From Antonospora locustae (lineage: Eukaryota > Microsporidia), in NCBI GenBank assembly GCA_007674295.1, contig CM017462.1, forward strand, positions 1 to 64,000: a DNA stretch of 64,000 bases. The letters are read 5' to 3'. The first letter of the stretch is position 1. Each line of letters begins with the position of its first letter. The translations under genes were made by a program, and so were the position numbers. Positions 35,701 through 45,277 of this stretch are shown here, piece by piece. The notes under the pieces were generated by a model. That model saw only the letters and a program-made list of their open reading frames with translations, had not been told where the DNA came from and searched no databases.

Positions 35701-36972
35701 GTGTGCATCCACAGGAGAATTGTATGCCTCTGTGGATTCAACGTTCTCTATATTTATTTTGTCTTTGAATGTACTCTGTGTATCTTGACATGCTCCAACG
35801 TTGCCGCCATTTGTCTGTTGCGGTGTATTTGTGTATATAACGTAGTTTGCACCCGGATACATCTCTCCGCTAACAACAAGCTTCCGGAGCTTCTTTATAT
35901 TGAATTCAGTAACTCGTTCCGGAATTGTAAGCACTTTTGCTATGTGTTTCGGCACTCCAACTTGGTCCACCTGGAGATTTGGATCAGGCGATATGACCGT
36001 TCTTGAGCTAAAGTCCACTCGCTTGCCGCTCAGATTACCCCTGAATCGTCCGTGTTTTCCCTTCAGTCTTTGAAGAAGCCCCTTTATCTGCTTGCCTGAC
36101 GAGTCAGGCTGTATGAGCTGTGCACATTGGCTTTGAAGAAAGTCCCAGTCTTCGAGAATTACCGAGTACGGACATCCTTTCTGCACTGAGCTCACAAGAA
36201 TCTGGTTGCAGTGAATTATCTCGCTTATTTTAACGGTCAGGTCGTCTTCGTTTGAGCCATCCTGGCCCACAGGGACGCTTGGCCTGATGGATGCCGGTGG
36301 AATCACAATCCTTTCTATCAGAAAGTTGACTGGTGACTGATTGATGCCCAGAAGCGCATACTCGTCCACAGGAATGTTTCTAAACAGATTCAGACACCTC
36401 AGCGCGTTCAGGTCTTCTTTCAGCGCAGGTGTTTCCTTTTCAGACGCATCTAAGAATATCTTCATTCCCGATGCCTTTCTTAACTTTCCGTTTGAACTCT
36501 TACAGTAGAAACAGATAGTTGTCTTTTTGCACTCCGAAGTTATCTTGCTGACAATGCGCTTCTGCCCCAATTCGGTGGAACTGCGCAGACTTTGTAAGTA
36601 TTTCATCTTCTTTGAGGGATCAAGCATCACGCGCGAACAGTTTTTGCATATCATTTGGCATATCACATATATATGTCTAAAGAACCCGGCATGGAACACA
36701 GGTAGCGCAAGCCTGTACCATCCAAAGTGCCCGCTGCAACTTGAAAGCGGCTCTGAGCATGTTCTGCACTTTCCGTCCTTGCGGCTGAGCCCAAGTCGCT
36801 GGTCCAAAGGCCCGCCGTCCATAGGCATTCTCGTCACTGGGTCGTATATCTCCTTCCTTACTATTTCAGCCACACCAAGAGACTCTATCTGGTCTGCACT
36901 GAGAACTTGGAAGTTTATTTCTGATATGTGTGCACGTACATATTCGTACGGATTAACCATTTGTTTCATCAT
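32788..36972 (-). CDS. RNA polymerase III largest subunit (RPC1)
   Basis: 1,394 residues, near the expected size. Clamp zinc site ([28 protein letters not shown]), rudder and lid region ([20 protein letters not shown]), the catalytic loop [19 protein letters not shown] near residue 520 with the three Mg-binding Asp, funnel, trigger loop ([16 protein letters not shown]) and jaw. The Pol III-typical [20 protein letters not shown] and [10 protein letters not shown], and the absence of a heptad-repeat tail, separate it from Pol I and Pol II. It transcribes tRNA and 5S genes. ATGATG at 36972 follows CCC by seven bases; an in-frame ATG at 37038 would add 22 unusual residues. Confidence 0.96.
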   Translation of the reverse strand: [1394 protein letters not shown]

Positions 36973-37163
36973 CTTAGTAAGGGCTATCTGGTAATTTGTG
37001 ATTCTTTGGATAACACAACAGCACAGCATTCTTTCCATATAGCCTTCAAGCTTGCTAGTCGTTGGTGCAACCTTTTGGCTGATTAAATGTCAATGCAGCA
37101 AAGAAAGCGTCCAACCATAGATCTAGGCAGGCAACATTCCAGCGCGAGCTTAAGATTATTTAT

Positions 37164-38990
37164 TCATGCGATATTTTCTATTGCTGTTTTGATTTTCTCG
37201 TCCAGAACTGGGTCTCCACACTGAATGGACTCAAGCCAGTCAATAACTCCAATTTCCTTCAGAAACTTTACATTGTGCACACCGTCTTCGTATTCCTTCC
37301 ACGTCAGGTTTGTTATAAGCCATACAGTTGCTATTCTGGCAGTTCTACCCTCCACGTTCTTCATGAGATATTTGATGTTGATGTTCTTGATTATCTCGCG
37401 TCTGAACTTTTTGTCCGTGGCCATGTTGACAAAAACGTAAATCAGCTGTATGAGCACGCTGTCGTCCTTCTTTTTTATGTTCCTTGCAAAGAGACAAAAA
37501 AGAGCATCAAGCAGGTCCGGATACCTCAATATGATGAGCTCCAGATCAGTCTCGCAGAAGAGATTCCTGACCAAGTTCAGGCACTGCTCGATAACCTTTG
37601 GGTTATCCTTATACTTTGTGAATATGTTTTTGAAGAAATTGGGCTCTGTCTCCTGGAGAAAGTGCTCCTTTATTGCCCAGCAGCTGTCGTACACGAAGTT
37701 CTTCAGAAGAAACAGCGAGCTGTAGGGAAAGTCGTCGACAAGCTCAATGACAACTCTCAGGGCCTTTTTTTGGTAGAAAAACGACTTGTAGTTTCCATAC
37801 TCCAGAAGTAGGTTTGATATGACTGCAAGAAGAGAATCAATTATGTTGTAGCTGTTAACTGTTCTTTTGATCATCAGCGTATAGATGTCCATTTTTGTGT
37901 CTTGGAGCTTCATTGACTCCAGAGCGTTGATACAGGCATCCAAAATAGGGAAGTCTATGAGGTCGGATCGTAGAAACTGCACAGAACGCGTGAGGCTTCG
38001 AAATAGATAAAGAATTGCAAGAAACGTGATATCGTACGATCTCGATATGGTTTTTGTATTAAAAAAGTAGAAAACCTGAGACAGAATGTTACTTTTGCAG
38101 ATGACCTTTCTGCTTTCCTCCGACTCGTTGGATATTGCGTAGAGACAGAAAAACAGTGATGGAAGAATCTTGTCGTCGTCTGCCGACTCCGAAAATAAAT
38201 AGCACACTTTCTCCAGCAGCCCTGTTTTCAGCACATACTTCTGCACATCGAGATTGTTCTCTGCAATCTTTGAAAGGAGAATCAGGCATTTGTTGCTCTC
38301 TGTGTTTATGATTTTCTGAATCAACTTTAGAATTTTAGTTAGCACAAGAACGTCTCTCTCGTCCTTTGCAATGCGATACGATTGGTAGAGCCCTTCAAGC
38401 GACTCGATTATGATGATTTTTGTTTCCATATCCACTTTCTTGAAAATCTTCAGAAGCTTCCTCAGGTGCTCCACACTCAGTACATTCACGTTGACAGCAC
38501 GTGCAAGAAGAAGAAGTCCGATTTTCGACTTATAGAGGTTTTTGACGTCGATGCTGCCAAATGTGGCGTGTGTGTTATAGAAATACCTGTATATCTCGTC
38601 TTTGATGCACCTAGGGTGGTTTCTATTTCTTGCCTGTGCGTAGAAGAAATTGTAATTCTCTATTGTGTTGTGGCTGTCTCTCTCCAGAATGACACGAAGC
38701 GCGTTTATGAGAAAGTGATGTGGGCGCTCTGAAAACTGCATCTTAAGCCGCTCAACCACGCCGGAGCTTCTTATGGCTGCATTTATCTCATCCTTTGGCG
38801 ATCTGCTCAGAAGCATGATGACTTCACTGCCAAGCTTAGATGTTTCTATGTTGTTCGAGACAATGCACGCCCTCAGCTCTCTTAGAAGTTCTTCCGAAAA
38901 GATACTCACCTTCTCTCTGTCATCACAAACAATTCTGTCTCGAATATCTTTCAGTCTTTGAACCTGCTGTCTCGCAATCTCCTTATGCAT
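37164..38990 (-). CDS. Armadillo-repeat protein, ARMC8/Gid5 (Vid28)-like
   Basis: 608 residues of helical armadillo repeats. The order of landmarks matches ARMC8/Gid5: LYLFRSLTRSVQFLRSDL, then AVISNLLLEYGNYKSFF, then CLNLVRNLFCET, and close to the C-terminus VWLITNLTWKEYEDG followed by FLKEIGVIDWLESI. Gid5 is the scaffold linking substrate receptors (Gid4) to the CTLH/GID ubiquitin ligase core. The match is from family pattern; general importin-like ARM proteins remain possible. The stop TGAATAAA overlaps a polyadenylation signal by one base. No CCC precedes the ATG, which is the first in frame. Confidence 0.7.
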   Translation of the reverse strand: MHKEIARQQVQRLKDIRDRIVCDDREKVSIFSEELLRELRACIVSNNIETSKLGSEVIMLLSRSPKDEINAAIRSSGVVERLKMQFSERPHHFLINALRVILERDSHNTIENYNFFYAQARNRNHPRCIKDEIYRYFYNTHATFGSIDVKNLYKSKIGLLLLARAVNVNVLSVEHLRKLLKIFKKVDMETKIIIIESLEGLYQSYRIAKDERDVLVLTKILKLIQKIINTESNKCLILLSKIAENNLDVQKYVLKTGLLEKVCYLFSESADDDKILPSLFFCLYAISNESEESRKVICKSNILSQVFYFFNTKTISRSYDITFLAILYLFRSLTRSVQFLRSDLIDFPILDACINALESMKLQDTKMDIYTLMIKRTVNSYNIIDSLLAVISNLLLEYGNYKSFFYQKKALRVVIELVDDFPYSSLFLLKNFVYDSCWAIKEHFLQETEPNFFKNIFTKYKDNPKVIEQCLNLVRNLFCETDLELIILRYPDLLDALFCLFARNIKKKDDSVLIQLIYVFVNMATDKKFRREIIKNINIKYLMKNVEGRTARIATVWLITNLTWKEYEDGVHNVKFLKEIGVIDWLESIQCGDPVLDEKIKTAIENIA

Positions 38991-39293
38991 TGTTATTTTT
39001 GTCGTATTCTTTATAAAACTTGTTTAGATTAAACATGATTGGTTTTGTGCTTTGTTTTGGCTGTAAGGTCCAAAGACGTGTATTCTCTATTGGTAATAGA
39101 ACATGCATTCTCTATTATTGGTGTATGTGCTATAGCGAATGCTGGAGTACAACAGAAAGCGTATTTAATAAGTAGAACGCTGCACCAAGTATTTACAGTT
39201 TCACCTAAGTTTTTATAAGCAGCGAAACGGTTCAAGACGGTTGGAACATTATTGTATTACTGTATAGAGACTTATTATAGTGGCTTACCGGAT
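38991..39293. other. Intergenic region, nothing recognised
   Basis: About 300 bp, AT-rich, presumably with the promoter of the ARM-repeat gene. No other feature seen. Confidence 0.4.
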
Positions 39294-40190
39294 CTAACGC
39301 GCCCTTCTTCTTCCACTTTTGACTAGAACATAGATCAAGTACAGACAGATAAGAGCTGCACCGAAAACAAACATGTCAAATCTGGGCTCCTGCAGCTTGT
39401 TAATTAGAAGCACATAGATAGATGAGCTAATTAGGTTGGCAAAAAGTGCTGGAACACCAAACTTCTCTATATGTACTGCAGCTAAAGTGTAGAAAGCTGC
39501 GTAGAAAACACTTGAAAGCAGGATATTGAAAGCGTTTTCGCTGAAAAACTTGGGTATCTTTTCGACTCTCATGTTTCCAAAAATAGTGTTGCAAGTGAGC
39601 AGAATGAGCGCAATTGCAAACCTGCAGATAGAGCAGGCATTTATGAAGCCAAACACACCTATTTCAGGCGTCAATCTTTCCTGTAGCAATGCAACAAGAA
39701 TATAACAAAAGTTGAAAGAAATTCCTGTTAAAATTCCAAATAGATGAATGTGGTGCTCTTCCTTGTTACAAAGTATGCACAGCTCCACAGTTGTAAACAA
39801 CAGAATGACATATGCCGCAATGCTCTTTAAGCTGCCAACGTGCTTTCTGTAGATTAGATATTCGACCACTAACGATATTGGGTAGTTCAGCTCGTCAAAG
39901 AAAGTGCACATGTAATTGCTCATGTAGTTAAGGCTGAAAAAGAAAAGGCTGTCGCCTGCCAGTGCTGCGCATGCAGCAAGTGCTACAAGGAAGTTAACTA
40001 ACCTTCCATTTTTCGAAGAGGATTTGCGTTTGGCAATCAATGAAAAGCTGATCAGACAGATGTCGAAAGCAATTTCAAGAAGTATTTGCGTTTCAATTGT
40101 CTGAGTGATGATCTCCCTGCTCGCAATTGACAGGCTAAGGAGAAGCGACAGAGTCTGTCCCAGCAGGAAGTTAGTAGTTGTTTTGTTCAT
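39294..40190 (-). CDS. Drug/metabolite-transporter superfamily membrane protein (SLC35F-like)
   Basis: 298 residues with about ten hydrophobic helices and short loops, ending in a basic tail (VLVKSGRRRAR). Two similar halves and the TFFDELNYPISLVVEYLIYRK-type segment between helices fit the EamA/SLC35 family of metabolite or nucleotide-sugar transporters; helix-rich sequence alone makes the subfamily uncertain. The start at 40190 follows AGCCC directly; an upstream frame extension to 40325 lacks a signal. It is divergent from the kinesin gene. Confidence 0.65.
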   Translation of the reverse strand: MNKTTTNFLLGQTLSLLLSLSIASREIITQTIETQILLEIAFDICLISFSLIAKRKSSSKNGRLVNFLVALAACAALAGDSLFFFSLNYMSNYMCTFFDELNYPISLVVEYLIYRKHVGSLKSIAAYVILLFTTVELCILCNKEEHHIHLFGILTGISFNFCYILVALLQERLTPEIGVFGFINACSICRFAIALILLTCNTIFGNMRVEKIPKFFSENAFNILLSSVFYAAFYTLAAVHIEKFGVPALFANLISSSIYVLLINKLQEPRFDMFVFGAALICLYLIYVLVKSGRRRAR

Positions 40191-40477
40191 GGGCTTGTTG
40201 TTTTTCAAATCAAAGACAGTGCACATCTTCTGAAATCGAAGATCTTTCAGCAAGATGCAGATAGGAGCGGCCCTGCGTGCTTGTCCTGTTTTAGACGCAC
40301 ACGCTGTCAATGTGTTTCGGCTCACGAGGCACTGTGCAGTGACGTATCTTATATTCTGAATAAGTGGAGCTCGAGCTCTGCTCTAGCTTTGCAAAAATTG
40401 TTGCACCTTTTTATTAAACCTGGTTGCATCACGAGGGACGTTTTGTGTCTTTTCACAGGCGGAACCACCAAGCCCTT

Positions 40478-43055
40478 ATGAGCAAGATTCGTGTTGAGAT
40501 CCGAGTAAGGCCATGCACAGAAAACACGATTGAGGTTGACGGGGATCTACTGAAAGTCGGATCAAAGCAATTCAAGTTTTCTAGGGTTCATTGTGACTCG
40601 TCCCAGGAGACGTTCTTTGAAACCGTGTTACCTCTATTGGAGAAGTTCTACGAAAACAACGACTGCACGGTGTTTGCGTATGGACAGACAGGAAGTGGAA
40701 AGACATATACGATGGGAATAAGCGAGCATGGCACAGATGGCGTGCTGCAGCGGTCCCTTGGGCATATTTTTGCGCACTATGCAGTAGATATTCCCTTGGG
40801 TGCCGTAGACAACACTGAAACGCTCAGCACAGCACAGTACTCATGTACAAGGCCGTGCATCAGAATCGCGTTCTATGAAATATATAATGAGGAGGTGTTT
40901 GACCTTCTCAGTCCAGTACGGTCGCCACTCCCGCTTCGAGAGAGATCGGGTGTGGTGACAATTGCCGGCTTGAAAGAGCACGTTGTTGAGCGTCTGGATG
41001 ATGCACTAGTTCTACTGCACCAGGGCTGTCTCGAAAGAACGACAAAGGCCACTGCAATGAACCTTTCTTCCAGCAGGTCCCACGCTGTTTTCACCGTTTT
41101 TGTGAACCAGGCAAGAATATCGTTTATCGATCTTGCAGGATCCGAAAGACTCAAGCGAACGAAGCTGACAGGGAGGACTGTAAGGGAGTCAATAAATATA
41201 AATTCGGGTCTACTGGCCTTGGGAAACGTCATCAACGCCCTAAGTGCAAAGCGAAGCTATGTGCCGTTCAGGGACTCGAAGCTCACTCGAATACTGCAGA
41301 GCAGTCTGAAGGACAACTTCACTTTCATGATTGTGTGCATATCGGGGAAGTGCATCGACTTCAACGAGACGATGAATGCTCTTGAATACGCAAACCGTGC
41401 GGCAAACATCACTACATACGTTAAAAACAAAGTTATTGTGGATACAAGTGGTGTGCTTTATCTCAAAGAGGAAATATCGAGGCTGCGCGGGGAAAATCAG
41501 GTTCTAAGAAATCAGCTCAAGGAGAAGTGCAGATGCAAAGAAAGGAACAAGGAGCATGAGACAGAGGTAAATACATTAAGGATGCGTGTTTACGAGCTTG
41601 AGAGCCTGCTGAGCAGATTTTCTGCACCAACATGCAGCCCAAATGAAAACAGAAAGCGCTGCAGGGAGGAAAAGGAAAACCGAACGGGCAACACGTCGTG
41701 TCAGGTGCAGTCTCCGGAGAAGCAAGATATTCCATTGGAAGACACACAATGTGCATGCGCGGAAGAAAGAAGCATATCCTCAAGTGTACGCAGAGACACA
41801 TGCAGAATTGACGCAGAGGCGCTTAACAGGGCACTTGTGGTGGATGACGGAGGGGCAAAAGCAGCACCAAAGCGTGTCACGTTCAACACAGTAGAAAATG
41901 TCATTCTGTTGACGCCTAAGAAGCAGAAGAAGTTGCTGTTCACACCAGGAAGAGACAACATAAAGCTGCAATGCACTGTAAGAGCGNGACGCAGAGGCGC
42001 TTAACAGGGCACTTGTGGTGGATGACGGAGGGGCAAAAGCAGCACCAAAGCGTGTCACGTTCAACACAGTAGAAAATGTCATTCTGTTGACGCCTAAGAA
42101 GCAGAAGAAGTTGCTGTTCACACCAGGAAGAGACAACATAAAGCTGCAATGCACTGTAAGAGCGACGTACCGGGGTCACGAGAACGCTGTAACAAGCCTC
42201 GTATGCACAGATAGACTGCACAGTAGCTCTTTAGACAAAACAATACGCGAGTGGCCCTCAGGAAGCGTTGTACATCGAGATCTGTTTGTGGTGAGGTCGA
42301 TGGTAGCGTGGCGTAGCCTGCTGTTCTCGTCTTCAGGTGCTGTGAAGTGTTTGGACACAAGAAAGGGTGCCACTACACTGCAGCTGGACGTATCTCCGGG
42401 GATTGTCAGTGCGATGTTCTGCGAAGGAGACTTTCTCTACGTGGGAACGGAAGGCGGCTGTGTTGCAGTTATTGACCTGAGAATGATGAAGGTTGTGATG
42501 AGAAAACAGATGCACAAAGGAACGGTGTTCTGCATCAACCGTGTGGGCGAGCACATCTACACGGGTTCGCGGGACCATGAAATCAAGCGGTTTGCAAGGG
42601 ACGTGGCCGTTTCTCGCTTGGATACAGTAACGTGCAATGGCGAGGTGCCTGGCGCAGTTGGAAGTCCGCGAGACGGAGCAATGATACGCAGTCCCGGCGT
42701 GACAACATTGCCGACAGCACACTACGATTCCGTGCATATTCTTCTGAATATGGACGACCTGCTCATGAGTGGCGGACGTGACTGCTCCATCAAAATATGG
42801 CGCGACCTCCGCGTGTGGAAGACGGTGCCCTACGCGCACCCATCGTGGATAAAGTCGGGGACGCCTGCAGGTGCTTTCTACGCGACGGGCTCAAAGTGTG
42901 GCCTCGTGAAGTTCTGGGATTGCAAGGAAAAGATCACATGCATCGGAAAGGCCGAGCTCAGAACAAGCGTGAATGCTCTTGTGTGCGATGGACAGCATGT
43001 ATACGCAGGGCTTCAAGACAGAAGCATCGCGGTCATTGAAGGAAGATACGAGTGA
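40478..43055 (+). CDS. Kinesin motor fused to a WD40 domain (KIF21/kinesin-4-like); interrupted by an assembly gap
   Basis: One gene split by an N at 41987 with a duplicated 177-bp flank. Counting the duplicate once gives an 800-codon frame (799 residues). The N-terminal motor has a P-loop GQTGSGKTYTMG (69-80), switch I NLSSSRSH, switch II DLAGSERLKRT (219-229), INSGLLALGNVINALS and VPFRDSKLTRILQ. The neck YVKNKVIVD resembles kinesin-4 NIKNKPVVN. A short coiled coil follows (to about 385), then a charged linker and about seven WD40 blades. AHYDSVHILLNMDDLLMSGG, PYAHPSWI and VNALVCDGQHVYAGLQDRS parallel the KIF21 tail. Kinesin-4 motors walk to microtubule plus ends and limit their growth. AGCCCTT precedes the ATG. 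Confidence 0.85.
41810..42164. repeat. 177-bp direct duplication around a single N: assembly artefact
   Basis: Bases 41810-41986 and 41988-42164 are identical, separated only by n at 41987. The end of one contig and the start of the next were placed side by side rather than overlapped. The N shifts the frame; removing one copy and the N restores an open frame from kinesin motor to WD40 domain. Confidence 0.95.
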
Positions 43056-43065
43056 GTGGGGACCC

Positions 43066-44082
43066 ATGGTCGTTCTGTGCAGGGCGGAGGAGGTTTACGC
43101 CACTCTGCCGAGAAATTACAATTTCGAGCTTTCAAAGACGATTCGACACATAAAGCGACATAAGCCTGCGCGTGTGGCGCTACAGTTTCCCGACGGACTG
43201 CTCAAGTATGCGTTCAAAATCAAAAAGATTCTGTCGGAATACGCGGAGATCATTGTGCTTGGTGACGTGGTATACGGTGCGTGCTGCGTTGATGACACCA
43301 GTGCAGCGAGTCTTGAATGCGAGCTTCTTGTGCACTACGGCCACTCCTGTCTTGTCGATGTGACGCAGATGGAGACGCGAGTGCTTTATGTTTTTGTGGA
43401 TATCAGTTTCGACACTGCGCACCTTGTTGAGATCTTCAAGGCGAACTTCCGTGGACGGAGGACGGCAGTGTTTGGGACGATTCAATACAATGCGGCCGTG
43501 CACGCAGTGAAGCAGGCCGTGGACGAATGGGTTGCAGCGGATGCCTCTGCGCAGGGAACGGAGATCGTTGTGCCGCAGGCGCGGCCGCTGAGTCCGGGGG
43601 AGGTGCTCGGCTGCACGGCCCCACGCGTGTACGGCGTGGAGTGCGGTGTTTACGTTGGGGACGGACGTTTTCATCTCGAAAGCTTCATGATGCAGAATCC
43701 TGCGCTTGTATGCTACAAGTACTGCCCGTTTACACGGAGAATGACAAGGGAGGAATTCGTGCCAAGACGTAGACGCACTGCAGTGTGCGGAAGCGTGGGA
43801 ATCATTCAGAGCGCGCTTGGCCGGCAGGGAAACCCGCGTATCGTTGACAGCCTGGTCAGGAAGGTGGGACCCTGCTATGTGTTCGTGCTTCGGGAGCTTT
43901 GCGAGAAGATGCTTGCACAGTTCGTGTTCATCGATGTGTTTGTACAGGTCGGGTGTCCTCGGCTCAGCATCGACTGGGACGGATCCTTCTCGAAGCCCCT
44001 GCTGACGCCTTTTGACGTTCTTGGCGACGGAGACCATCCGATGGACTACTACGGCTCCGGCGATGCACCTTGGAAGAATTGA
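43066..44082 (+). CDS. Diphthamide synthase subunit Dph1
   Basis: 338 residues. Three Cys for the radical-SAM-like 4Fe-4S cluster are in YGACCVDDTSA (about 74), LGCTAPRVYG and VQVGCPRLSIDWDGSFSKPL. VHYGHSCL, SPGEVLGCT, VGDGRFHLESFMMQNP and LTPFDVLGD are distinctive for Dph1 rather than Dph2. With Dph2 and Dph3 it transfers the 3-amino-3-carboxypropyl group to a His of eEF2, the first step of diphthamide formation. The ATG follows the kinesin stop by ten bases and is preceded by ACCC. GC-rich relative to neighbours. Confidence 0.96.
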   Translation: MVVLCRAEEVYATLPRNYNFELSKTIRHIKRHKPARVALQFPDGLLKYAFKIKKILSEYAEIIVLGDVVYGACCVDDTSAASLECELLVHYGHSCLVDVTQMETRVLYVFVDISFDTAHLVEIFKANFRGRRTAVFGTIQYNAAVHAVKQAVDEWVAADASAQGTEIVVPQARPLSPGEVLGCTAPRVYGVECGVYVGDGRFHLESFMMQNPALVCYKYCPFTRRMTREEFVPRRRRTAVCGSVGIIQSALGRQGNPRIVDSLVRKVGPCYVFVLRELCEKMLAQFVFIDVFVQVGCPRLSIDWDGSFSKPLLTPFDVLGDGDHPMDYYGSGDAPWKN

Positions 44083-44090
44083 GGCGTCCA

Positions 44091-44291
44091 TCACGCTCTT
44101 TCGTACTTATTTCTCCCGCCACACTCGCTGCTGATGTGTCGAATGCAGCACACCTTGCTCTTGCGTCTGCCTAGATGCTCGTTGTCCACGGTGTCCTCTG
44201 TGAACGAGACCTTCTTTCTCTGCACCAAGCGCAGGCGAAGCGTCTTCTCCTTCGTTCTCGTCTTTGTCTTTGTGATTGTCTGAGTAAACAT
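44091..44291 (-). CDS. Protein phosphatase 1 inhibitor Ypi1/PPP1R11
   Basis: Only 66 residues. The family core VSFTEDTVDNEHLGRRKSKV followed by CCIRHI is nearly perfect, and KVSF just before it is an RVxF-type PP1-docking motif. Ypi1 binds PP1 (Glc7) and regulates it in the nucleus. The flanks are reduced to basic tails, and the usual Ser/Asp-rich C-terminus is missing. CCCCTTT precedes the ATG. It is convergent with Dph1, stops eight bases apart. Confidence 0.88.
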   Translation of the reverse strand: MFTQTITKTKTRTKEKTLRLRLVQRKKVSFTEDTVDNEHLGRRKSKVCCIRHISSECGGRNKYERA

Positions 44292-44374
44292 AAAGGGGGC
44301 GGGAATGCGTGCTTAAGTGTGTCTGTTCGCATGCCGTCCCCTGCAACGGATAAAATTTTTAGATTGGTAAGCGT

Positions 44375-45277
44375 TTATTTTCCAGGCAGCCCGAGCATAC
44401 GGCCATTTGAATCTTGTTCAGTTTTGTCTGTTCTCTTCAAATACGCAGCGTACGTGGCCAGATGTGTGGCTGCCTCGATGTCCTTAAAGCTCAGTGAGAT
44501 AAATTCGATTCCAGTTGCGTTGTGGAGACGGTTGAGAAATTCCTCGTCGTATTCGCCCAGAAGAAGCAGCCGGGGACTTTCGTCCTCGGAAGTGATTGTG
44601 CTGCAGTGGCTCCCGAAACATGTGCACTCTGTTCTGCCAGGAGCCCTGTACGTCTGCTGTGAAAATGCGTCTTTGCGGTTGCACTTGTTGTGCGCCATGT
44701 GGCGATTCAGCCTGATGTGGCCTTGAAAACCTGAAATTCCTAAGCTTCCCCATCTTCCAGCTTTCTCAGGAACCATCATCGAATACTCGCCGTTCTCCGA
44801 CATAAACGTCTCCTCCGTCCACATTTCCTCGCTTGTTGTGCTCCTCGTAGACCGGTTTTTTTTCGCAATTACACGCTGCTTCTTGGACATTACGGTGTTC
44901 CAGTGATTCTTGATTGAAGACGCGGTGCGTCCTGGCATCATTGCAGATATATTGCTCCACTTGTTGCCGTATCGCGCTTGCATTTTCATTACAAGCGCGA
45001 TTTCCTCGTTGCTCAGCGGGCTTTTGTTGATGTTCGGGCCAATGTGGTACATCCATCGTTCTCTACACTGCTTTCCATCACGAGTGCCGTGAAGCTCACC
45101 AATGTACGACCAGTTGCATGCTCCGTGTCTCCCAATTATGTCTGTGAGTTTTTTGTCCTCCTCTGGCGACCACCTCCGTCGCTTATACCCACTAACTTCG
45201 TATCCAGAAGGTTCTTCAATATTCTCATAATTTCCATTGCATGCATTTCCTCTCCTCCTCTGCACCTGAGAATACAT
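44375..45277 (-). CDS. Two-repeat Myb transcription factor
   Basis: 300 residues. Two Myb repeats at about 32-133: RRRWSPEEDKKLTDIIGRHG, NWSYIGELHGTRDGKQCRER, W, then LSNEEIALVMKMQARYGNKW, ISAMMPGRTASSIKNHWNTV. The second repeat begins with Leu in place of the first Trp. The pattern is R2R3-like and should bind YAAC-type sites. The C-terminal half is low-complexity and not recognised. GCCC abuts the ATG. The stop in AAATAAAC overlaps AATAAA. Confidence 0.92.
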   Translation of the reverse strand: MYSQVQRRRGNACNGNYENIEEPSGYEVSGYKRRRWSPEEDKKLTDIIGRHGACNWSYIGELHGTRDGKQCRERWMYHIGPNINKSPLSNEEIALVMKMQARYGNKWSNISAMMPGRTASSIKNHWNTVMSKKQRVIAKKNRSTRSTTSEEMWTEETFMSENGEYSMMVPEKAGRWGSLGISGFQGHIRLNRHMAHNKCNRKDAFSQQTYRAPGRTECTCFGSHCSTITSEDESPRLLLLGEYDEEFLNRLHNATGIEFISLSFKDIEAATHLATYAAYLKRTDKTEQDSNGRMLGLPGK

